Shown one piece after another: positions 58,118-64,000 of a DNA stretch of 64,000 nucleotides. The stretch is from an uncultured Thiotrichaceae bacterium. Lineage in GTDB: Bacteria > Pseudomonadota > Gammaproteobacteria > Thiotrichales > Thiotrichaceae. How positions within the stretch are numbered: position 1 is the stretch's first letter; each line of letters opens with the position of its first letter. The translations under genes and the position numbers were made by a program. The notes below the pieces were generated by a model. That model was not told where the DNA came from. It saw nothing but the letters and a program-made list of their open reading frames with translations, and did not search any database. The stretch spans positions 54,883 to 118,882 of the forward strand of contig CALAMO010000028.1 of NCBI GenBank assembly GCA_937925855.1. The letters run 5' to 3'.

Positions 58118-59501
58118 TACCACCGTCTTCCGCCTATCGCTGATCTATGCGTTGTTGTTCAGCCTAGTGGCGGCAGGCGCCATGGTGTCCATCTACTGGA
58201 TTACTGAAAACCATATCACCCGCCAAACCGACGCCCGCCTCCAGCTTGAAGCCGACATTCTGCTCAATCGCTACGGCGTGTATAACACCGAAGCATTACT
58301 GAGCGATATTCGCCGCCATAATCAGCGCGCCGATTTAACTCAGGGCGACCGGTTTTATTCCTATGTGCTGCTCAAACGACGTGAATACGACATGCTAAGC
58401 GAGTTTGAAGCGGAGTACACCACCGCCGATGGCCGCCAGCTGTTTGCGACCCGCGCGTTAAATCAAACCATTAATTTCTCCATGACCCCAAATCAGGAAC
58501 AGCCCGCCCGCATCCTGATTACACTACTGCCTGATAATTACCAGCTCTTAGTCGCCACCGATATGAGCGAGCAGCGCGCCTTATTAAACGAAGTTTTTAA
58601 TAGCATGTTGCTGGCTATTCTGGTGATCTTCACCCTCGCCGGTATCGGGGGGTATTTGATGGGCGACGGCGTACTGCGCCGCATCGACAGCGTGCGCCAA
58701 ACCGCTGGAGAAATTATGGATGGTGACCTCAGCCAGCGCATGCGTGTCACAAAACGCAACGATGAATTTGACCGGCTCAGCATTGTGCTCAATAGCATGC
58801 TGCGCAAAATTGAACAGCTCATGCAGGCGAAGCGCGAAGTGACCGACAATCTGGCCCATGACCTGCGCAATCCGCTGAACCGGCTACGCAACCGCCTAGA
58901 ATCCAACCAGTTTCGCGACCCGGACAGTACCGACTTCCAGCAGCTCAATCAGGATGCGATTCAGGATGTAGACGAACTCATTAAAACCTTTAATGCGCTG
59001 CTGGGCATTGCACAGGCTGAGTCTGGCGTGCAGCGTGATGACTGGCAGCTGCTTGATCTCAGCCAGCTGATTGCTGATCTGGGCGAGCTGTATGAGGTCG
59101 TTGCCGAAGAGAAAAACATTCACTTCAGCCATCACGCCCCGTCCGAGCTCACGCTGTTTGGTAATCGGCAGCTGCTGGCGCAGGCGTTAACCAATTTATT
59201 GGATAATGCGGTTAAATATACCCCCGCACACGGCCAAATCGAACTCATGGCTGCCGCCGACGGCGATGGTATTCAAATTCAAATCAACGACAGCGGCATC
59301 GGCATCCCACACGATCAATATGAACAGGTGTTTGAACGTTTTGTACGGCTGGATAATGCGCGCAGCTCACCGGGCAATGGACTGGGTTTGAGTCTGGTGA
59401 AAGCTGTGATCGACATGCATGAAGGTCAGATCAAACTGGCCGATAACCAACCCGGCCTGAGGCTCAGCCTGCATTTTTTGACCCCGAGCGGCGAGCACTG
59501 A
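58098..59501 (+). CDS. Sensor histidine kinase (EnvZ/QseC-like, HAMP domain)
   Basis: Start trimmed to ATG at 58098; two TM helices; NLAHDLRNPLNRLRNRLE; NLLDNAVKYTP; GNGLGLSLVKAVIDMHEG. Confidence 0.95.
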   Translation: MIRRLLNTTVFRLSLIYALLFSLVAAGAMVSIYWITENHITRQTDARLQLEADILLNRYGVYNTEALLSDIRRHNQRADLTQGDRFYSYVLLKRREYDMLSEFEAEYTTADGRQLFATRALNQTINFSMTPNQEQPARILITLLPDNYQLLVATDMSEQRALLNEVFNSMLLAILVIFTLAGIGGYLMGDGVLRRIDSVRQTAGEIMDGDLSQRMRVTKRNDEFDRLSIVLNSMLRKIEQLMQAKREVTDNLAHDLRNPLNRLRNRLESNQFRDPDSTDFQQLNQDAIQDVDELIKTFNALLGIAQAESGVQRDDWQLLDLSQLIADLGELYEVVAEEKNIHFSHHAPSELTLFGNRQLLAQALTNLLDNAVKYTPAHGQIELMAAADGDGIQIQINDSGIGIPHDQYEQVFERFVRLDNARSSPGNGLGLSLVKAVIDMHEGQIKLADNQPGLRLSLHFLTPSGEH

Positions 59502-59590
59502 CGACACACATAATAACCCCACGGATCAGCTGGGAATAATCCCGCACATGCGTTAATATAAAGCTTCCCCATTCAGCTCAGGGAGGCGGC

Positions 59591-60586
59591 ATGTTTACCT
59601 TCTTCATCATTATTTTACTGATCGTGGTCGGCGGTTTTTTCTGGCTCTCCACTCAAAGCGGCAAATTTAATGTCTTCCGCAAGCGCGTGATTCACGCAAG
59701 TCCCGAGACACTGTTCGCACTCGTCAGCGACTATAAAACTTGGCCAGAGTGGACACCTTGGCTCGCCCATGAGCCGGACTGCACCCTAACTTTTTCCGAA
59801 CACACCGACCAGGAAGGCAGCTGGTATCGCTGGGACGGCAAGCTGATTGGCGCGGGCAAAATGACCCAGAACACACTACAAGCCCCTGAGCGCATTGACG
59901 CCAAGCTGGAATTTACACGCCCCATGCGTTCCAACTGTGATGTCTACTGGGACTTTGTGGCGGTGGAAGGTGGCACTGAGGTCACCTGGGGCATGCGGGG
60001 TGAAATGCCGTTTTTCCTGCGCTGGATGGCCAGAAAAATGGATGGCATGGTCGGCCCCGATTACACAATCGGCTTAGCCAAACTGGCACTACAGGCGGGT
60101 GATCAAAGCGACCCTATGGCCCTCACCTACGATGGCATCGTTGAAGTCCCCGTGCAGCCCTACATCAGCTTGCCGTGGGAAGGCTCCCTCGATGATATTG
60201 GTTCAGCCATGCAGCAGGGCTACCCCAAGCTGATGGCCGCCGTACAAGAACACGGGCTGGTATTAAGCGCTGAACCACTGGCGCTGTATCATAAGGTGAA
60301 TCTGAAGAAACGCTGGGTGAAGTGTGAAATGGCACTGCCAGTGCAGGCCACACAGCCAATCGATGGCTTTAATAGCGGAGAATTAGCAGCGCAGCGCTAT
60401 TTGCGCACAACCTTACGCGGTGATTATGCCCATCTAAAGCGCGCTTGGCATGCCGCGTTTGCCCACCTAAAGATGCGCAAACTAAAATTCAAGTGGCCGC
60501 AGCCAATGCTGGAACGCTATGTGGCCGACCCAGCGGAGCAGCAGGGTCTGGATTTAGTCACACAGCTCGATATTCCGTTGAAGTGA
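59591..60586 (+). CDS. SRPBCC (polyketide cyclase-like) protein with C-terminal GyrI-like region
   Basis: VIHASPETLFALVSDYKTWPEWTPWL; VAVEGGTEVTWGMRGEMPFFLRWM; GDYAHLKRAWHAAFAHLK (GyrI-like). Confidence 0.75.
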   Translation: MFTFFIIILLIVVGGFFWLSTQSGKFNVFRKRVIHASPETLFALVSDYKTWPEWTPWLAHEPDCTLTFSEHTDQEGSWYRWDGKLIGAGKMTQNTLQAPERIDAKLEFTRPMRSNCDVYWDFVAVEGGTEVTWGMRGEMPFFLRWMARKMDGMVGPDYTIGLAKLALQAGDQSDPMALTYDGIVEVPVQPYISLPWEGSLDDIGSAMQQGYPKLMAAVQEHGLVLSAEPLALYHKVNLKKRWVKCEMALPVQATQPIDGFNSGELAAQRYLRTTLRGDYAHLKRAWHAAFAHLKMRKLKFKWPQPMLERYVADPAEQQGLDLVTQLDIPLK

Positions 60587-60599
60587 GCAGTGGCTCACT

Positions 60600-61733
60600 T
60601 CAATAGCCCGACATCTCCAGATAGCCATAGCCCAACGGGGTCGCGTCGGCCATATCCAGCACTTGCACCGCGCCCTCCCAGTAGGTGATGCCGGTTTGCA
60701 TCAGTTGGTCATCCACCAAAGCCTCGATCCGCCAGTGCTGTGCGCGCTCAGGTAGCAGCAGCTCCCACGCCACCGGATACTCGCGCCCATCCGCCGCCTG
60801 CCAATAGCGCAGCGGCTTTAAGGTGAGCTGAGCAAAATCGAGCGCGCGGGCCTGACCGTCTGCCGCCACCCATTTTCCCGCACTGTGTTCATCTGTCGCG
60901 CCCGAATGCTGCCGCATGCGGTACAGCATAAGATCTTCCCCACTGTGTAATTGCAGCGAGAACCAATCCCAACCGGCCTGCTCTGCGCCCAATACGCTGG
61001 TGCTCCACTCACGATCCAGCCAGGAATAGCCCTCAACCGATAAGCTCTGCGCTGCTGGCGCTGCCGTCAGCTGGATTTCGCCACGGGTGTGTAAGCGCGT
61101 GAAGGAATAGTAATACGAGGCATTGCCCGCTGCTGCACTCTTCTGGCTCAGCCCCCGGTCACCCTGCAAGACCACTGGCTTTTGTGGCACCAGCTGTAAA
61201 TCCAGCTTAAAGTCTGCTGTCTGCACCTGAATCGTCCACGGAAAATCGCCCTGCGCCGTCCCCAGCAGCTGCCAATCTTCCAGCCACACCTTAAACGGCT
61301 GCGTCGTTTGTCCAGCCAGCCCAGCGGCGCCCCGGGCGAGACGCTGATCATGATGGTGCACGCCGGCCGCTACATCGGTGAGCGCCACATGCGCCATCCA
61401 CACCTGATTGGTCGCCCATGCGGAAGTACCTGTTGGGGCCTGCGGCGTCAGCGCAGTGCGAAAGAACGTGACCTGATAGCCAAAACGCTGGCCAGTCTGC
61501 GCGCTCAGATTGCCCGTGACATACCACCATTCATTCCGAAACTCAGGATGCGCGCTGTGCTCGGTGGGGAAGTTAAAAGGGCGCACCGCAAGCGCCCGCG
61601 CAAACCCAGTCGCCGCCACCCCGCCGAGCGCATTATTCAGGTCAAAGGCATCTTTTTCAGGCGCTTTTTCGCAAGCAGCCAGCAGGACGCATACAATCAG
61701 TATGAACTGCAACTTTTTTAGCAAAGCAATCAT
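60600..61733 (-). CDS. CrtC/AttH-like lipocalin-domain lipoprotein
   Basis: Lipobox VCVLLAAC; PEFRNEWWYVTGNLSAQTGQRFGYQVTFFR; SYYYSFTRLHTRGEIQL; YSWLDREWSTSVLG. Confidence 0.85.
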   Translation of the reverse strand: MIALLKKLQFILIVCVLLAACEKAPEKDAFDLNNALGGVAATGFARALAVRPFNFPTEHSAHPEFRNEWWYVTGNLSAQTGQRFGYQVTFFRTALTPQAPTGTSAWATNQVWMAHVALTDVAAGVHHHDQRLARGAAGLAGQTTQPFKVWLEDWQLLGTAQGDFPWTIQVQTADFKLDLQLVPQKPVVLQGDRGLSQKSAAAGNASYYYSFTRLHTRGEIQLTAAPAAQSLSVEGYSWLDREWSTSVLGAEQAGWDWFSLQLHSGEDLMLYRMRQHSGATDEHSAGKWVAADGQARALDFAQLTLKPLRYWQAADGREYPVAWELLLPERAQHWRIEALVDDQLMQTGITYWEGAVQVLDMADATPLGYGYLEMSGY

Positions 61734-61819
61734 CGATATAAAAAGACAAACATGAAAAAACGTCACCCTACGAGCACGCCAATGTGCGCACCGCCCAGTA
61801 TACACAGCCCCCGTTTGCC

Positions 61820-62917
61820 ATGAGCAAACCCAGCCCGTTGGCAGGCCTATTATGGCTTTGCCTCAGCTTATGGCTATCGGCCTGCGGCAAACCGGAGGCG
61901 CAAACCCTGCTGGAAGATTATGCCGATAGCATGAGCAATGTGCTGGCAACGGCGATCCCACTTGATTTCGAGGCTGCCGTACGCGCCATCCCAGCCCTGC
62001 CCGAAAAACGGCAGCGCACTCTGGACACCCCAGATATGCGCGAGGGTATGCTGGACGTCTGGGACTTCCAACAGTGCGGCATGATGCACCTCATCGCCGA
62101 GCGTAACAGCTCATTGGGTAAAGTCATGCTGCCGAGCCAGAAAATGCGCTATGAGCTGCGCTTTCTAGCGGCCTTGCAGCGCTGCTTAGTGACGATGCAG
62201 GCTCTGTCCGCTCCCGATAAAGCACAGCAGGATTTTATCGCACGCCTACTCACTATCGCCCAGCTCAAGCAGCAAAATCTAGCGAAGGAAATCTGGAACG
62301 GGCTCTATCGCTCAGATGAAATCAGCCAGCATTTTGCGCGCGGCCAAACACCGCTGCCGCTTACAGCGGGGCAGTCTGGCAATGTGCTGCGCGCATTAAC
62401 ACAACTACACACGCTGGCCGGACTGCATGACAAAACACCGCTGGCCTTGCCTGCTTGGCTGGATGAGATTGAAGCGGTTTACTATGCCTTTTACAGCAGC
62501 GAATTTGGGGCACAGCTGCTGCCCGCACTGGCGATGTTAACGCATGCACTGCATCAGACCGCTGTCGCGCTCGAAACGCGCCTGCAAGCCGCGCCGTTCT
62601 GCCACTCCGGCCATCGCCCGCGCCGGGCCGAAATTCTGCGCAATATCTTTCAGAAGTACTACGCCGGTCAGGTACAACCCTATATGGCGCTCATCCAACG
62701 CGAAGGACAGGAATGGCTCAGGCTGCATGATGAGATCATGCATAGACTGCCTGCGCCCAAGGCGATGCAGGCCTATCAACAGCGCGTGCTATCACTCAGC
62801 GCCGCCAATAGTTTGTGGCGGCAATGGGAGACCGCTAGCCGCCGCCACACCCGCGCTTGGCAAGAGATACTGGGGCAGTGCGAAATGATGCCGGGGCCGT
62901 CACGCAGTCCGGGCTGA
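61820..62917 (+). CDS. DUF3080 family lipoprotein
   Basis: Lipobox LSLWLSACGK; LLEDYADSMSNVLATAIPLDFEAAVRAIPALPEKRQR...LDVWDFQQCGMMHLIAERNSSLGKVMLPSQKMRYE. Confidence 0.8.
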   Translation: MSKPSPLAGLLWLCLSLWLSACGKPEAQTLLEDYADSMSNVLATAIPLDFEAAVRAIPALPEKRQRTLDTPDMREGMLDVWDFQQCGMMHLIAERNSSLGKVMLPSQKMRYELRFLAALQRCLVTMQALSAPDKAQQDFIARLLTIAQLKQQNLAKEIWNGLYRSDEISQHFARGQTPLPLTAGQSGNVLRALTQLHTLAGLHDKTPLALPAWLDEIEAVYYAFYSSEFGAQLLPALAMLTHALHQTAVALETRLQAAPFCHSGHRPRRAEILRNIFQKYYAGQVQPYMALIQREGQEWLRLHDEIMHRLPAPKAMQAYQQRVLSLSAANSLWRQWETASRRHTRAWQEILGQCEMMPGPSRSPG

Positions 62918-63005
62918 TGGACCTGCTAGACCGCACACTTTAGACATACAACGCGCGGCCAACCGATATTCAGCATGAGATTGGATTGTTCAGCCGGTCA
63001 GCCAA

Positions 63006-64000
63006 TCACTGCGTCAACCGATCCGCAATCAACGAAATCATCTCAAACATCAGCGCATTCGCCACCAGCGAAGTCTGCTTATTCGGTGAATCCTTAGTCG
63101 GCATCAGACACACCACATCGCCCCCAATAATATTCAGCCCCTTCACCGAACGCAGCATCTTCATGGTTTCATTGATCTTCAGCCCCTCAACCCCGGCCTC
63201 AATATTAGCCACGCCGGGCGCAACCGTCGGATCGAGGCAATCCAGATCAAAGGTGATATAAACCGGCGTATCGCCCAGCCGCTCTCGAATAATCTCAATC
63301 GTCGCGTCGGTACCAATCTCGGCGTAGCGATCCATATCAACGACTTCATAGCCCAGATCGTAACTCGGCTCCAGCCAATCCAGCGTGCGTGGATTACCGC
63401 GAATCCCAATTTGCACGCTGGTATGTGGGTTGACATGGCCATCACGCACCAAATAACTGGCCCAGTGTGCTGCTGATTTTTTCGCGCCGAGAAAATGTTC
63501 GATATGATGAAACGCATCGGTGTGTGCATCAAAATGTAACAGGCTTACCTTCTCGCCTCCGGTCAGATTCGCATCTTTACCCGCAATGGCCTGCAAAATT
63601 CCACCGGTAACCGAATGATCACCCCCAATCGACACCGGACGCGCACCCGCTGCATCAATGCGTTTGTAGAAATCGGTGATACGCTCGATACACATCTCAT
63701 TGTGATTCGCTTCCGGCAGCGCCACATCGCCGAGGTCATTAATCCGGCACTGTTTCCACGGATCAACGCCAAACGCTTTATGCGCCCGTCGCCCCAGCGC
63801 GGAAATATCACGCACCGCCCTTGGCCCCATGTGCTGATCACGTTCGGTGGTGCCGTTACCGGTACTGTGCGGTACGCCGACCAGCGCAATGTCGCAGTTC
63901 TTCGGCTCGGGGTCAGCCGGACAGCGAAATAAGGTCGGTATACCCCACCAATACAAGCCATTCAGCATGGCATCGAGCTTTTCCTGTGTACCCTGGTCGT
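63006..64000 (-). CDS. Ureohydrolase (agmatinase/arginase family), N-terminus beyond right edge
   Basis: SIGGDHSVTGGIL; LLHFDAHTDAFHH; TFDLDCLDPTVAPG; the reading frame stays open upstream of M at 63968 (DQGTQEKLDAMLNGLYWWGIPTLF) to the window edge. Confidence 0.88.
   Translation of the reverse strand, partial: DQGTQEKLDAMLNGLYWWGIPTLFRCPADPEPKNCDIALVGVPHSTGNGTTERDQHMGPRAVRDISALGRRAHKAFGVDPWKQCRINDLGDVALPEANHNEMCIERITDFYKRIDAAGARPVSIGGDHSVTGGILQAIAGKDANLTGGEKVSLLHFDAHTDAFHHIEHFLGAKKSAAHWASYLVRDGHVNPHTSVQIGIRGNPRTLDWLEPSYDLGYEVVDMDRYAEIGTDATIEIIRERLGDTPVYITFDLDCLDPTVAPGVANIEAGVEGLKINETMKMLRSVKGLNIIGGDVVCLMPTKDSPNKQTSLVANALMFEMISLIADRLTQ

Noticed and set aside
1-64000. CRISPR arrays, tRNA/rRNA genes, IS elements, prophage, toxin-antitoxin or classical defence operons
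   Set aside because: No regularly spaced repeats, cloverleaf sequences, transposase/integrase motifs or recognisable defence gene sets were seen; a tRNAscan/CRISPR finder run would be the definitive check

Overview
This 64 kb window is chromosomal DNA from a Gram-negative bacterium, most likely a gammaproteobacterium (inferred from gene content). It is densely coding. I saw no rRNA, tRNA, CRISPR array, prophage or insertion sequence. Left to right: (1) the 3' part of a type II secretion operon (gspE-F-G-H-I, minus strand, gspI cut by the window edge); (2) a lytic transglycosylase overlapping a secreted SGNH/sialate-O-acetylesterase-like gene; (3) a very large tri-haem (3x CXXCH) lipoprotein resembling HzsA-related proteins, followed by a putative outer-membrane beta-barrel and a DUF1461 membrane protein; (4) a YadG/YadH-like ABC-2 exporter, a PhyH dioxygenase and an SlyD-like PPIase; (5) a ~17 kb LPS inner-core locus (lpxL-like, waaF, several glycosyltransferases, a GT90, a membrane-anchored TIM-barrel-like protein, an LPS kinase, a CarF/TMEM189-family lipid desaturase, waaC, gmhA, hldE, hldD, gmhB, waaA); (6) a cytochrome c/ferredoxin pair, DUF2157/GDYXXLXY genes and alkB; (7) a polyamine-type ABC importer and ispG; (8) a VWA protein and a cobB/cbiA - cysteine-less HesB-like - NarX-like/NarL-like cluster; (9) a PMT-like/GtrA/GtrB cassette; (10) an EEP-nuclease plus HNH-like fusion, a DegP/MucD protease, an OmpR-type two-component system, a CrtC/AttH-like lipoprotein, a DUF3080 protein and a ureohydrolase cut by the right edge. 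The leads I rank highest are the tri-haem lipoprotein module, the CarF-family desaturase inside an LPS core locus, the EEP-HNH fusion nuclease, and the waaA leader (promoter, palindrome and overlapping small ORF). Assignments come from reading sequence motifs only; no database search was run.
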